Below are positions 27,057 through 38,300 of a DNA stretch of 64,000 nt, piece by piece (position 1 is the stretch's first letter; each line of letters opens with the position of its first letter). The DNA is taken from the NCBI GenBank assembly GCA_017306155.1, contig JAFKJB010000013.1, positions 1 to 64,000 on the forward strand, written 5' to 3'. Source of the DNA: Nitrosospira multiformis. GTDB taxonomy: Bacteria > Pseudomonadota > Gammaproteobacteria > Burkholderiales > Nitrosomonadaceae. The notes beneath the pieces are model-generated. The model was given only the letters and a program-made list of their open reading frames with translations, searched no databases and was not told the origin of the DNA. The translations under genes and the position numbers were made by a program.

Positions 27057-28286
27057 ATGCAGCCCATCCTGAAATCCAGCAAGTTGGCCAACGTATGCTA
27101 TGACATTCGCGGACCGATACTTGACCGGGCGCGGCAAATGGAAGAGGAAGGGCATCGCATCATCAAGCTGAATATCGGGAATCCGGCATCATTCGGTTTC
27201 GAAGCTCCCGAAGAAATTCTCCAGGACGTGATGCATAACCTTTCCGCCGCTTCCGGTTACTGCGATTCGAAAGGACTGTTTGCGGCACGCAAGGCCATTA
27301 TGCATTACACGCAGGAGAAGCATATCGAGGGTGTCCGGCTGGAGGATATCTACATCGGCAACGGTGTTTCAGAACTGATCGTGATGGCAATGCAGGCGCT
27401 GTTGAACACAGGCGATGAGGTGTTGATTCCTTCGCCCGATTACCCGTTGTGGACGGCAGCGGTGGTGCTGGGCGGCGGAATTCCGCGCCATTACGTATGT
27501 GACGAGCAATCGGGCTGGTTGCCTGATCTGGAGGATATTCGCTCGAAGATTACCTCGAATACCCGCGCGATCATTGTCATCAATCCGAATAATCCGACAG
27601 GTGCGCTTTATCCAGATGAAGTATTGCATGGAATCATCGAGATTGCGCGTCAGCATCAACTCATCGTCTATGCGGATGAAATTTACGACAAAGTCTTGTA
27701 CGACGATGCGACCCATACTTCGATTGCTTCCCTGGCGGATGACGTGCTGTTCGTTACATTGAACGGATTGTCCAAGAATTATCGTGCCGCGGGATTTCGT
27801 TCGGGATGGGCAGTGGTTTCCGGAACAAAACACTATGCCAGTGACTATATCGCTGGCCTGACCATGCTGGCCTCCATGCGGCTGTGTGCAAATGTTCCCT
27901 CGCAGTTTGGCATTCAAACGGCATTGGGGGGTTATCAAAGCATCAAGGATCTGGTCATGCCCACTGGCCGGCTTATGCGGCAACGCGATCTTGCCTGGAA
28001 ATTATTGACGGAGATTCCGGGTGTATCGTGCTACAAACCAAGGGCGGCAATGTATCTTTTCCCGCGCCTGGACCCCGCAATCTATCCGATCGAGGACGAC
28101 GAGCAGTTTGTACTGGATTTACTGCTGGAAGAGAAGGTGCTGCTGGTACAGGGCAGCGGTTTCAACTGGCCGTATCCGGATCATTTCCGTGTTGTATTTC
28201 TACCTAATAGCGACGCGCTGACCGAGGCCATCAGCCGCGTTGGAACCTTTCTGGCCCGCTACCGCAGGCAGCACGGAACCGGGTGA
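27057..28286 (+). CDS. alaA: Alanine-synthesising aminotransferase (AlaA type)
   Basis: A 409-residue PLP-dependent fold type I aminotransferase that closely follows E. coli AlaA in its motifs: NVCYDIRGPILDRA, KLNIGNPASFGF, GYCDSKGLFAARKAI, PSPDYPLWTAAV, INPNNPTGALY and NGLSKNYRAAGFRSGW, with K240 as the PLP lysine. It should transaminate pyruvate with glutamate to give alanine. It lies 69 bases ahead of hom on the same strand, with thrC after that, so alanine and threonine synthesis may share a transcript. Confidence 0.93.
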   Translation: MQPILKSSKLANVCYDIRGPILDRARQMEEEGHRIIKLNIGNPASFGFEAPEEILQDVMHNLSAASGYCDSKGLFAARKAIMHYTQEKHIEGVRLEDIYIGNGVSELIVMAMQALLNTGDEVLIPSPDYPLWTAAVVLGGGIPRHYVCDEQSGWLPDLEDIRSKITSNTRAIIVINPNNPTGALYPDEVLHGIIEIARQHQLIVYADEIYDKVLYDDATHTSIASLADDVLFVTLNGLSKNYRAAGFRSGWAVVSGTKHYASDYIAGLTMLASMRLCANVPSQFGIQTALGGYQSIKDLVMPTGRLMRQRDLAWKLLTEIPGVSCYKPRAAMYLFPRLDPAIYPIEDDEQFVLDLLLEEKVLLVQGSGFNWPYPDHFRVVFLPNSDALTEAISRVGTFLARYRRQHGTG

Positions 28287-28355
28287 GGCGAACTCAACCT
28301 CCGTAAACGAGAACGCCGCGTACGAATAAAAGTCTCTTTCAGCAAATATGCAAAT

Positions 28356-29705
28356 ATGTCCGAAAAATTCATCATTACCGAAGATATGAAACCTATCAGC
28401 GTGGGCCTGTTGGGGGCAGGCACTGTCGGCAGCGGCACGTACGCCGTTCTCAAACGCAACCAGGAAGAGATTATCCGGCGCGCCGGCCGCAGTATCGTCA
28501 TTCGCATGATTGCTGATCGAGAGGAAGAGAAGGCCCGCCGGATTGCAGGCGACGATGATGTCATCGTCACTCGCGATGCGAATGGAGTAGTGATGAATCC
28601 CGACATCGATATCGTGGTCGAACTGATCGGCGGCCATACCGTGGCCAAGGATCTGATACTGAAAGCCATCGAAAATGGCAAGCATGTCATTACCGCCAAC
28701 AAAGCCTTGCTTGCTTCACATGGGACCGAAATCTTTGCCGCGGCGCAGAAAAAAGGCGTGATGGTGGCATTCGAAGCGGCGGTGGCCGGGGGCATTCCTA
28801 TCATCAAGGCTTTGCGTGAAGGGTTGACTGCCAACCGCATCGAGTGGATTGCCGGAATCATCAATGGCACGAGCAATTTCATCCTCTCGGAAATGCGGGA
28901 TAAGGGATTGACGTTCGAAACCGTATTGAAGCAGGCGCAAAAACTGGGCTATGCAGAGGCCGATCCCACTTTTGACATCGAAGGTATCGATGCGGCACAT
29001 AAACTCACGATCATGGCCTCGATTGCCTTTGGCATCCCGATGCAATTCGACAAGGTATATACCGAGGGTATAACGAAACTGACCCGCGAGGATATCCGGT
29101 ATGCGGAGGAACTGGGCTATCGCATCAAACTGCTGGGCATTACGAAACGTACGCCTGGAGGAATCGAGGTGCGTGTGCATCCGACACTCATTCCTGCCCG
29201 CAGGCTGATCGCCAATGTCGAGGGCGTCATGAATGCCATCGTGGTGAGAGGCGATGCGGTAGGTTCTACCCTCTATTATGGTCCGGGTGCAGGCGCTGAA
29301 CCTACAGGGAGTTCAGTCGTGGCAGACCTGGTGGATATAACCCGCATGCACACAGCCGATCCCAGGCACCGCGTTCCTCATCTCGCTTTCCAGCCCGGCC
29401 GCCTGTCGGATACGCCGATCCTCGCGATGGACGAGGTGGAAACGTCTTATTACCTGCGACTGCGGATCATGGACAAACCCGGTGCCCTGGCCGATATCAC
29501 GCGTGTGCTTGCCGATCTCGGCATTTCCATCGAAGCCATGATGCAGAAAGAGCCAAGCGAAGGCGAAGACCAGGTGGATATCATTATGCTTACCCATTTG
29601 GCAGTGGAAAGGAACGTTAACGACGCTATTGCCCGAATAAAGCGATTGCCCATAACAACGGGCAAGGTGACCCGCATCCGACTGGAGCATCTGGGCAGCA
29701 AATAA
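28356..29705 (+). CDS. hom: Homoserine dehydrogenase
   Basis: Encodes NAD(P)-dependent homoserine dehydrogenase, which reduces aspartate semialdehyde for threonine and methionine synthesis. The nucleotide loop is GLLGAGTVGSGTY. The catalytic region has ITANKALLASHG, AAVAGGIPIIKALREG and GTSNFILSEM. A C-terminal ACT domain (LRIMDKPGALADITRVLADL) implies allosteric control, typically by threonine. An in-frame ATG at 28386 (MKPISVGLLG) gives 439 residues and fits the family start better than the listed ATG. thrC follows after ~145 bases. Confidence 0.95.
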   Translation: MSEKFIITEDMKPISVGLLGAGTVGSGTYAVLKRNQEEIIRRAGRSIVIRMIADREEEKARRIAGDDDVIVTRDANGVVMNPDIDIVVELIGGHTVAKDLILKAIENGKHVITANKALLASHGTEIFAAAQKKGVMVAFEAAVAGGIPIIKALREGLTANRIEWIAGIINGTSNFILSEMRDKGLTFETVLKQAQKLGYAEADPTFDIEGIDAAHKLTIMASIAFGIPMQFDKVYTEGITKLTREDIRYAEELGYRIKLLGITKRTPGGIEVRVHPTLIPARRLIANVEGVMNAIVVRGDAVGSTLYYGPGAGAEPTGSSVVADLVDITRMHTADPRHRVPHLAFQPGRLSDTPILAMDEVETSYYLRLRIMDKPGALADITRVLADLGISIEAMMQKEPSEGEDQVDIIMLTHLAVERNVNDAIARIKRLPITTGKVTRIRLEHLGSK

Positions 29706-29851
29706 TTTCCAAACCGGTTGCAATCAGTACTGCTTCGCGGGCATGACGGTCTCGATGAATCTATTGCCAGAATTCCTCATCCCGCTTTCATATTTCATGC
29801 ATCGCTTCACTTTCACCTTTTTGCAGGTTTGTACAAGGCGGATTTAGGATA

Positions 29852-31285
29852 ATGCTCTACATTTCCACTCGTGGCGGCATGCCGCCTAAAAAATTCTCCA
29901 GGATTCTTCTCGGTGGCCTTGCTCCGGATGGCGGGCTGACGATGCCGGAAGCCTATCCGAGGTTCGACAGCGCACAACTGCAGGAACTGCGTGGCATGGA
30001 TTACCGGGAGCTGGCGTTCGAGATCCTTTCGCGTTTTGCGAATGACATTCCTGCCCCGGACTTGCGCGGTATCATTGCGCGAACTTATACCGCCCAGTCG
30101 TTTCAAAACGATGAAATCACACCGCTTAAAACCCTGGAACCGGGGTTGCACATACTCGGTTTGTCGAATGGGCCAACGCTGGCTTTCAAGGATATCGCCC
30201 TGCAATTGCTGGGCAACCTGTTCGAGTATGCGTTGGACAAGAGTGGCGAGCAACTGAATATCCTCGGCGCAACTTCCGGCGATACCGGGCCGAGCGCAGA
30301 GTATGCCATGCGGGGCAAGCGCGGCATTCGTGTGTTCATGCTTTCGCCGCATGGGAAAATGAGCCCATTCCAGACAGCTCAAATGTTTTCCCTGCATGAT
30401 CCGAATATTTTCAATATCGCGATCCGTGGCGTGTTCGACGATTGCCAGGACATTATCAAGGCTGTCAGCAATGATTATGCGTTCAAGCAGAAATACCGCA
30501 TCGGTACGGTTAATTCCATAAACTGGGCGCGCATTGCCGCTCAGATCGTTTATTACTTCAAAGGTTATTTTGCCGCCACCCGCTCGAATACGGAGCAGGT
30601 ATCTTTCGCCGTGCCATCGGGAAACTTCGGCAACATTTGTGCCGGGCATGTAGCACGCATGATGGGTCTGCCTATCAAAAAGCTCATACTTGCCACCAAT
30701 GAAAATGATGTGCTGGATGAATTTTTCCGGACGGGACATTATCGTCCGCGCACAACCGCCGAGACTGTGCAGACCAGCAGCCCTTCGATGGACATCTCCA
30801 AGGCCTCCAACTTCGAGCGCTTCATTTTCGACCTGGCTGGAAGGGATGCCGCCAAAGTGAAGGAATTATGGCAGGCAGTAGATGAGGGCGGCGCCTTTGA
30901 TCTCGCCAATACGCCCCTGTGGGAGAGAGTCGCCGACTTCGGTCTTGTGTCGGGAACCAGCAGTCATGCAGATCGAATCGCAACCATCCGCCGGGTGCAT
31001 GACCGGTATGGCCTGGTGATAGACCCGCATACAGCTGACGGTGTGAAAGCGGGATTGGAACATCGTGACGCCAATGTGCCGCTGATCTGTCTTGAAACGG
31101 CATTGCCCGTCAAATTCTCGGCAAGCATTGTCGAGGCAATCGGACATGAACCCCTGCGTCCGGCCGGGTATGAGAATATTGAAGAAAAAGCGCAGCGCTA
31201 TATAGTCATGGATGCGGATGCGGGAGCGGTCAAGGCGTTTATTACGGAGCAGGCGGGGCAGGCACAAACCGCGCCTGAGGCATGA
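29852..31285 (+). CDS. thrC: Threonine synthase
   Basis: A 477-residue PLP enzyme that converts O-phosphohomoserine to threonine. The start MLYISTRGGMPPKKFSRILL is the usual N terminus of the family's long form. K113 in LAFKDIALQ is the PLP-binding lysine, followed by ILGATSGDTGPSAEYA and VPSGNFGNICAGH, the phosphate-binding turn. The length fits the proteobacterial type. It lies after hom on the same strand and completes the last steps of threonine synthesis except homoserine kinase, which is not in the window. Confidence 0.96.
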   Translation: MLYISTRGGMPPKKFSRILLGGLAPDGGLTMPEAYPRFDSAQLQELRGMDYRELAFEILSRFANDIPAPDLRGIIARTYTAQSFQNDEITPLKTLEPGLHILGLSNGPTLAFKDIALQLLGNLFEYALDKSGEQLNILGATSGDTGPSAEYAMRGKRGIRVFMLSPHGKMSPFQTAQMFSLHDPNIFNIAIRGVFDDCQDIIKAVSNDYAFKQKYRIGTVNSINWARIAAQIVYYFKGYFAATRSNTEQVSFAVPSGNFGNICAGHVARMMGLPIKKLILATNENDVLDEFFRTGHYRPRTTAETVQTSSPSMDISKASNFERFIFDLAGRDAAKVKELWQAVDEGGAFDLANTPLWERVADFGLVSGTSSHADRIATIRRVHDRYGLVIDPHTADGVKAGLEHRDANVPLICLETALPVKFSASIVEAIGHEPLRPAGYENIEEKAQRYIVMDADAGAVKAFITEQAGQAQTAPEA

Positions 31286-31333
31286 GCTAGCGATGAGACG
31301 GGAGGTGGAGCCCCGTAATAAGCGCGGGCGCCA

Positions 31334-32110
31334 TTATTCACGCTGCTTTTCGGCTGCAGCAAGAAAATCATCCAATATGGGACCGGAATCGAGCAGGTCT
31401 GTGGCCGGACCATGGAATTCGGGATGCCATTGGAATCCCGTCACGTAATTATCTCCGTGCATGCGTATTGCTTCGATGATGCCGTCAGACTCGGACACTG
31501 CCTCGACCATGGAGTCCCGTCCCAATTCCTTGATTGCCTGATGATGTATGCTATTGACAAGGTGTTGGTAGCGATTGCCATAGAGCTTTGCCAATCGGGA
31601 ATTTTCTCCAATCAGCAACGCATGCCGATGCTGGTCATATAACACCGCATCCACGTGAATGAGGCATTCCGGGCGATCTGTCGCGATATCCTGGTACAGG
31701 CTTCCACCCAACGCTACGTTGATGAGCTGGAGCCCGCGGCAGATCCCCAATACCGGTTTTCTTTGTACCACACATTCCCAGAAAAGCTCCATTTCGTAAA
31801 GATCACGCACCCGGTCGCCGGACCACTCCGGCCGGTGAGGCGTTTCACCGTAGGAAACGGGAGATACATCCGCGCCGCCTTGCAGCACCAGGCCGTCGAT
31901 TTCCCGGACGTAGTCGCTTATGCGCACATGAGAACGCTCGACGCCGCCGGTTTCTATTGCCGGCAACATGAATGCCAGTGCTCGTCGGCGCATGATCCAG
32001 TGGGCGACAGTCTGTTCAAGGTATTGCAGGGTTTTGTTGCGAAAACCCAGTTCAGGGGGCGGCTGATGGAGGATACGCGGGGACAGGCCGATACGCAACG
32101 GGCGGGGCAT
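31334..32110 (-). CDS. Gamma-glutamyl-GABA hydrolase-like class I amidotransferase (peptidase C26)
   Basis: A 258-residue protein with the C26 catalytic triad: nucleophile C124 in GICRGLQLINVALGG, H229 and E231 in GFQWHPEFH. An early GLVLQGGADVSP forms the oxyanion region. PuuD-type enzymes of this family cleave gamma-glutamyl-GABA in putrescine breakdown. No puuA/B/C genes are nearby, so the substrate may be another gamma-glutamyl compound. It lies downstream of the GCS2 ligase on the same strand, with a ~210-base gap that contains a repeated TTACATATAG motif. Confidence 0.9.
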   Translation of the reverse strand: MPRPLRIGLSPRILHQPPPELGFRNKTLQYLEQTVAHWIMRRRALAFMLPAIETGGVERSHVRISDYVREIDGLVLQGGADVSPVSYGETPHRPEWSGDRVRDLYEMELFWECVVQRKPVLGICRGLQLINVALGGSLYQDIATDRPECLIHVDAVLYDQHRHALLIGENSRLAKLYGNRYQHLVNSIHHQAIKELGRDSMVEAVSESDGIIEAIRMHGDNYVTGFQWHPEFHGPATDLLDSGPILDDFLAAAEKQRE

Positions 32111-32322
32111 CTCAGGTAACGAATGAGTCCTCAGAAATATGAATGTAATTAGATTTTGGAATTTCCGCGGTGTTCTCGTTACATATAGGTTACATATAGA
32201 TAACTAGATAACTTTGCGCTCTCCTTTACATTGCCTTAGGCAATCGATGTTGCGCTACTTTGTTCCGCTGGTTTTTCTCATCGATTCAATCTAACTGACA
32301 GTTTTGACACTCATCATGAGAA

Positions 32323-33438
32323 TCAGTTTCCCATCCATAACTCGGCTTGCAATTGCATGACGTCGGCAAGGTTGTGCTCGTTGGCATAAGCCCTGCGCTG
32401 CCAGCTTGTACCGTTGCCGACGATGAGTATTTCGCGGATGCGTTCCATTGCTTCCCCCGCACGCAGTTCTCTTGCGTGGTCGGAAATGTGTTCGAGCATC
32501 TCCATTATATCTTCCCGGATACTGCGCTGCTGGTGGGTACGAGGATCGATAAAGACGCCTTCCAGGCCAAAGCGGCATGCCTGGAAGCGATTGAACGTAT
32601 ACACCAGATAGTCGTCCTCTTCGGGTGCCGTACGCTGCTCTACCATGATGTATCTGGACATGGCCTGGATATAGCAGGCAATGGCAGCCGCAATCTCGAC
32701 TGTAAGAGGCGTGTCGCACACCCTCACCTCGAGGGTGCCGAATTCGGGCTTTGGCCGTATATCCCAGTAAAAATCTTTCATGGATTCAACCACCCCCGTT
32801 CCCGCCATTTTGGCAAAGAATTTTTCGAAATCGTTCCAGCGCAATACAAAAGGCGCTCGTCCACTTAACGGAAAGGAAAAAACGGAGTTCAGCCGCGCAG
32901 AGGCAAAACCGGTATCATGCCCCTGCACAAACGGCGAACTGGCCGACAGGGCAATAAAATGCGGAATGTAGCGCGAGAGCATATGCATCAGATGCAACGC
33001 TTCGTCCGGACCGGGACAGCCGAGGTGTACGTGCTGTCCGAATATCGTGAATTGTTTAGCCAGATAGCCATACAGTTCCGAGAGGTAATGAAAGCGCGGC
33101 GCATCGGAAATCTTCTGCTCGCTCCAATGCTGGAACGGGTGCGTGCCTCCGCCTGCAACAGCAACGTTGAGAAAGCGTCCGGCATCGGAAACAACATCCC
33201 GCAGGGCACGCAGTTCCGTTACCAGTCCCGCATAGTCCTGCTGCACCGAGGTGTTGATCTCTATCATGCTGCGCGTCATTTCCGGCTTGATTTCCCCGGG
33301 ATGGGTGCGTTTTGCTACGCGGCGCAAAATCTCGGGTGCCGAAGGGGCGAGGTTATAATCGTTGCAGCCAAGCAACTGCAGTTCAAGCTCCACTCCTATG
33401 CTCAGGGGACGGGAGGGCGCGAAGGGCATCAGGCTCAT
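32323..33438 (-). CDS. Carboxylate-amine ligase, GCS2 (YbdK-like) family
   Basis: An ATP-dependent ligase of the glutamate-cysteine ligase type 2 family. Signatures are SIGVELELQLLG near the N terminus, EIKPEMTRSMIEINTSV, GGGTHPFQHW, FGQHVHLGCPGPDEA and DIRPKPEFGTLEVRVCDTP. The start chosen (ATG 33438, MSLMPF) gives 371 residues, the usual family length. A longer frame to 33522 would run into the 3' end of the antiporter gene and adds a basic low-complexity tail. YbdK shows weak gamma-glutamylcysteine synthetase activity; the true substrate is open. It follows the antiporter by ~10 bases, so the pair is probably one operon. Confidence 0.9.
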   Translation of the reverse strand: MSLMPFAPSRPLSIGVELELQLLGCNDYNLAPSAPEILRRVAKRTHPGEIKPEMTRSMIEINTSVQQDYAGLVTELRALRDVVSDAGRFLNVAVAGGGTHPFQHWSEQKISDAPRFHYLSELYGYLAKQFTIFGQHVHLGCPGPDEALHLMHMLSRYIPHFIALSASSPFVQGHDTGFASARLNSVFSFPLSGRAPFVLRWNDFEKFFAKMAGTGVVESMKDFYWDIRPKPEFGTLEVRVCDTPLTVEIAAAIACYIQAMSRYIMVEQRTAPEEDDYLVYTFNRFQACRFGLEGVFIDPRTHQQRSIREDIMEMLEHISDHARELRAGEAMERIREILIVGNGTSWQRRAYANEHNLADVMQLQAELWMGN

Positions 33439-33448
33439 GGCATCAGAT

Positions 33449-34657
33449 TCATGTTTTTTTTTCCGGTGTTTCCCCGGCCCGGCGCAGGGCAACTTGCACC
33501 AGAATGGGCCCGGCCAATTCAAGTATGACGATCCAGCTCATCAGCACCATTCCAAGGCCGAACGCGAATTCGGGGAAATCGATTGCAGTATCCAGGGTCA
33601 GGAGAAGCGCCACGCTTGACATGGGGACCAGTGCAATGCCGAGTGATATCGCCTGGCGCCAGCCAATGCCGCTGTGGGTTGCCAGAGGCAGTACGGCCAG
33701 CAGCTTTGCAATGATTCGTACGACGATAAGCAGCAGAACCAGTAAAGAGCCATCCCGCAAGCCTCTGAGGTCAGCTGCCAGACCATTCGCGATAAACATC
33801 AATACCACCAGAACAGCACCGGCGGAGCCGAAGTGCGGCGGGAACGTGCGGGTGTGTTTGCGCTGGTAGCGGGTGATCAATCCGGCAGCAAGCAGGACAA
33901 GGATAGGGCTGAGCCTGAGCGTCGAGGCCATGATGGTGGCAAAGGCGATCATGCCGAACAGGATAAAGGAAAAAGTTTCCTCGTGCTGTCCGAGGTGGTG
34001 ATGGATGCGTTCGAAGGTAATGCCGAACAACCATGCCAGCAACGCAGACCCCCCGAGGAGGTAGAGCGGGGGGAATATGGTATGCACGAAGCTCGTGCCC
34101 GCCTGACCGTGCATGACGGCAATCGCCAGCTTGTGGAAAATCACCGCATAGATGGTGTTGAGCGCTGTCATGAGCAGGAGCCGATCGGTTACCTGGCCCT
34201 GAGCGCGGGATTCCGTTACGGTGCGTACTATGATAGCGGGTGAAGTGGCGATTGCGATGGTTGCAACGACGGCAGCAGCAGTGCTGGTAACATCAAGCCA
34301 TACCAGCACCGAGAAGACAGCTCCAAAAGTAGCGATGGCTTCGAGAAGACTGGTGCCCGCAAGCCAGGGGTTGGCTTTCAGCCAGCGCAGATTGACCTTG
34401 CTGCCCAACTCAAACAGGAGAATCCCAAGTGCGAGATCAACCACCAGGCGCCACTCGTCCACGGGAAGCTGAGGGATAAAACCCAATCCACCTGGTCCCA
34501 ATATTGCGCCAATGCCGATATAACCAACTATCCGGGGCAGCCTCAGATGACGTACCAGCGCTTCGCCTAGAAGTACAGCGACAACGAGTGTGAGCGCCAG
34601 CCACAGCGCTGGACTGATTTGAAGCGGCCAGGCTGGAAGATAATCAGACCAGGTCAT
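33449..34657 (-). CDS. Kef-type (CPA2) monovalent cation:proton antiporter
   Basis: A 402-residue membrane protein with about 11-12 hydrophobic segments. RLPRIVGYIGIGAILGPGGLG near residue 45 and LALGILLFELGSKV are typical of Kef/CPA2 antiporters. The usual cytoplasmic TrkA-N (RCK) domain of KefB/KefC is absent, so it is a membrane-domain-only form with no visible ligand gating. It is co-oriented with and only ~10 bases before the GCS2 ligase. Kef systems are glutathione-gated, so the pairing with a glutamate-cysteine-ligase-like gene is suggestive. Confidence 0.9.
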   Translation of the reverse strand: MTWSDYLPAWPLQISPALWLALTLVVAVLLGEALVRHLRLPRIVGYIGIGAILGPGGLGFIPQLPVDEWRLVVDLALGILLFELGSKVNLRWLKANPWLAGTSLLEAIATFGAVFSVLVWLDVTSTAAAVVATIAIATSPAIIVRTVTESRAQGQVTDRLLLMTALNTIYAVIFHKLAIAVMHGQAGTSFVHTIFPPLYLLGGSALLAWLFGITFERIHHHLGQHEETFSFILFGMIAFATIMASTLRLSPILVLLAAGLITRYQRKHTRTFPPHFGSAGAVLVVLMFIANGLAADLRGLRDGSLLVLLLIVVRIIAKLLAVLPLATHSGIGWRQAISLGIALVPMSSVALLLTLDTAIDFPEFAFGLGMVLMSWIVILELAGPILVQVALRRAGETPEKKT

Positions 34658-35332
34658 GCATTTATGATCAAGTGCTCCTGAGGATGAAGAACCGGCATGA
34701 GACTCATCCGACCGCTGTAAACGTTACTGTAAGATACATCAGTGCCTCCTTCAGGCAAATACGGATATTGGATCTGTTCAAATCCGGTAAAAACCGGCCA
34801 GATCCGAAACTGACTCCAGAAAGCGTTGTATTTTTTACTGCTTTTGCGGGATTGTGAATGAGGTATTGAGTCAATATTGGGAGAGATGCCCGGATTATAA
34901 ACCATGAATCGAAGCAGGGATAACTCTTCGAAGCTGACGAGTATGGGCAGACCGCAGTTTTTCTCATGATAGTGACCCTCAGGGAATTTTCAGTTGCGCG
35001 GCAGTCCGGGATATGTGATGGGACGAACAGACAGGCGCGGGTTCGATGTTCAATAATTTCCAGGCTCTTTTTCAGCGGGCGGAGATGCAGAAAAGGATCC
35101 GGCTCTCAGGAGTGGTTTTGAAACAACGATCCGAAAATTTCGAAAGTTTTGCCCTGCTTTTATACCTTTTTACCTTAACCAGCCCTCTCTTCGAAAATCC
35201 CGGGCTGCGGGCGACCTGACCTCAGCCTGCTTCCCAAATGGGCGAGATAGAGGCATGGAACCCGGGGAATGAAGGTGATCGGCAGATCAGGTCAAGCAAA
35301 TTGTTTCGCTCATACGGAAAAACGTAGAAAAA
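34658..35332. other. Divergent intergenic region before putA
   Basis: About 675 bases between two divergently transcribed genes. I see no convincing gene. One 57-codon frame (35046-35219, plus strand) has no family or ribosome-binding site. The promoters of the antiporter operon and of putA should lie here, but no clear -10/-35 pair stands out. Confidence 0.5.
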
Positions 35333-38300
35333 ATGGTCATCTACCCCCGATTTTTGCGCGCTGCAATTACCAGTGCGTATCGGCGCAATGAGGTTGAGAG
35401 CGTGAATGGTTTATTGAGCCAGCTCGATTGGCCGCCGCACAGCCGCGCGCGAACAGAGGAACTCGCCCGTGAGCTGGTGACCTTGATGCAAGGCAAACAT
35501 AGCCATAGGGGAAGCATAGTTGCATTGATGCACGAATTTTCCCTGTCGAGCCAGGAAGGTATAGCTCTGATGTGCCTCGCCGAGGCGCTGTTGCGCATTC
35601 CGGACCGGGAAACCGCGGATCGCCTCATACGGGACAAGATTAGCAAGGGCGACTGGCGCGCACACGTGGGGCACAGCCCTTCGCTTTTCGTAAACGCGGC
35701 GGCCTGGGGCCTGCTGATCTCTCGCAAGCTGGTTTCGACCCATAGGGAGGACGGGCTGTGGGCCGCACTATCGGAACTGGTGAAGAAGGGAGGTGAGCCC
35801 CTGATTCGCAAAGGAATGGATCTGGCGATGCGTGTGCTGGGCCATCAGTTCGTGATTGGCGAAACCATCGAGGAGGCGCTGGAGCGTAGCCGGGAGCGCG
35901 AGATGCAGGGGTATCGTTATTCGTACGACATGCTGGGTGAGGCGGCAATAACGAAGGCCGATGCCGAGCGCTACTGTGCTTCTTACACCTCGGCCATCCA
36001 TGCCATTGGCAAATGGAATGGCGGGTGTGGTGTTTACGAGGGACCGGGAATTTCCGTAAAGCTTTCCGCATTGCATCCGCGCTACGTTCGCTCGCAACGC
36101 GAGCGTGTGATGGCTGAGCTGCTGCCACGTCTTAAATTACTGCTGCTGCTTGCGAAGCACTATGACATGGGTCTCAACATAGATGCAGAGGAAGCCGATC
36201 GGCTCGATCTCTCGCTCGACCTTCTGGAGGCACTTGTGTTCGACCCGGATCTTTCGGGTTGGGATGGCATCGGCTTTGTCATCCAGGCCTATCAGAAGCG
36301 ATCCCCGTTCGTTGTCGACTGGCTCATCGCCCTTGCGCGCCAAAGCGGTCGCCGCATTATGGTTCGCCTGGTCAAGGGCGCGTACTGGGATGCGGAAATC
36401 AAGCGTGCACAGGTAGAGGGGCTGGATGGCTATCCGGTTTATACGCGCAAGATTCATACCGACATATGTTATATGGTTTGCGCCCAGAAGCTTCTTTACG
36501 CGATGGAGGCGGTCTATCCCCAGTTTGCCACCCATAACGCGCACACATTATCAGCCGTACAGCAGATGGCCCAGGATGCGGGTGTCGAAGGTTACGAATT
36601 CCAGTATCTGCATGGGATGGGCGAAAGGTTATACGACCAGGTCGGGTGTCTGGCGGAGGAGGATCGGTTTGCAAAGCCGTGCCGTGTCTATGCGCCCGTA
36701 GGCAACTACGAGGCGCTGCTTGCTTACCTTGTGCGCCGCCTGCTTGAAAATGGCGCAAATTCGTCATTCGTCAATCGCATTCTCGACGACGCTATCAGCA
36801 TAAAAGAGCTGGTTGCGGATCCGGTCAGCCAGGTCGAGCAGGAGGGAGTGCATCCGCATCCGGCGATTCCCTTACCCTGTGATTTATACGGTCACAAGCG
36901 GAGGAATTCGGCAGGCCTCGATTTCAGCGACGAGCAGGCGCTGGCCAAGCTGGCTGCTGAATTGGCTGAAATGGAAAGGCGTGAATGGCGGGCGGAGCCT
37001 GTGCTTGCAGACGATGGGCATGCCGGAAATGGAGGTTCACCGGTTCTCAATCCGGCTGATCATGCCGATTCCGTTGGCATTGTGATAGAGGCGACCGGGC
37101 GGGATGTCGAAGGGGCGATCACAGCCGCGCACGCGTTCGTGTCCGAATGGCAAAGTACCCCGAATGAAGCGCGGGCTGCAATGCTTGAACGGGCAGCGGA
37201 TGCACTGGAAGCGCACCGTACGGAACTCATGGGGCTGGCGGTACGCGAAGCTGGCAAGTCGTTACCGGATGCCGTCGCGGAAGTGCGTGAAGCAGTTGAT
37301 TTCTGTCGTTATTACGCTCAACAGATACGCGACCGGTTCAGCACCGATCCACCTTCAGTGCTCGGCCCTGTAGTCTGCATCAGTCCCTGGAATTTCCCCC
37401 TGGCAATATTCATTGGCCAGGTAAGTGCCGCGCTTGCTGCGGGCAATCCCGTACTTGCGAAGCCAGCCGAGCAGACGCCCTTGATTGCCGCCGTTGCCGT
37501 CAGGCTGCTGCATGAGGCTGGCATTCCACGGCCTGCGTTGCAGCTTTTGCCCGGACGGGGCGAGAAGGTTGGAGAGCAGCTTGTCAAAGATGTTCGTGTG
37601 CAAGGGGTCATTTTTACCGGCTCAACGGAAGTCGCGCAACTCATTCATCGTACGCTCGCTCTTCGTTCACAGAAAGGTGAGATCCTCTTCATCGCTGAAA
37701 CCGGAGGCCAGAACGCGATGATCGTCGATTCGTCAGCACGTATCGAACAGGTCGTGCAGGATGCGTTGACATCGGCGTTCGATAGCGCGGGACAGCGTTG
37801 CTCGGCGCTGCGTGTGTTGTGCCTGCAGGAAGACATCGCTGAACAGGTGCTGGAGGTTCTGAGAGGCGCGATGATGGAACTCACGGTGGGTAATCCCCGG
37901 CGGCTCGCTACTGATGTTGGCCCGGTGATTGATGCAGAGGCTCAGCACGCGTTGCTCGATCATATCGAAAAAATGCGCGCGGCAGGTCATACCGTGTTCC
38001 AACCGGCGTTGCCGTCGGCTTGTACGAACGGCATCTTCCTCGCGCCTACCCTGATCGAGATTGACCGCATAGATGAGCTGGAACACGAGGTGTTCGGGCC
38101 GGTGCTGCATGTCGTGCGTTTTGCCCGCGAGCGATTGGGCGAACTTGTTGCCCAGATCAATGCGACGGGATATGGATTGACGCATGGTATTCACAGTCGC
38201 GTCGATGAGACCATTGATTTCATTACCAAGCGTGTGCATGCCGGCAACATCTATGTCAATCGCAATATGATCGGTGCCGTAGTCGGTGTGCAACCCTTTG

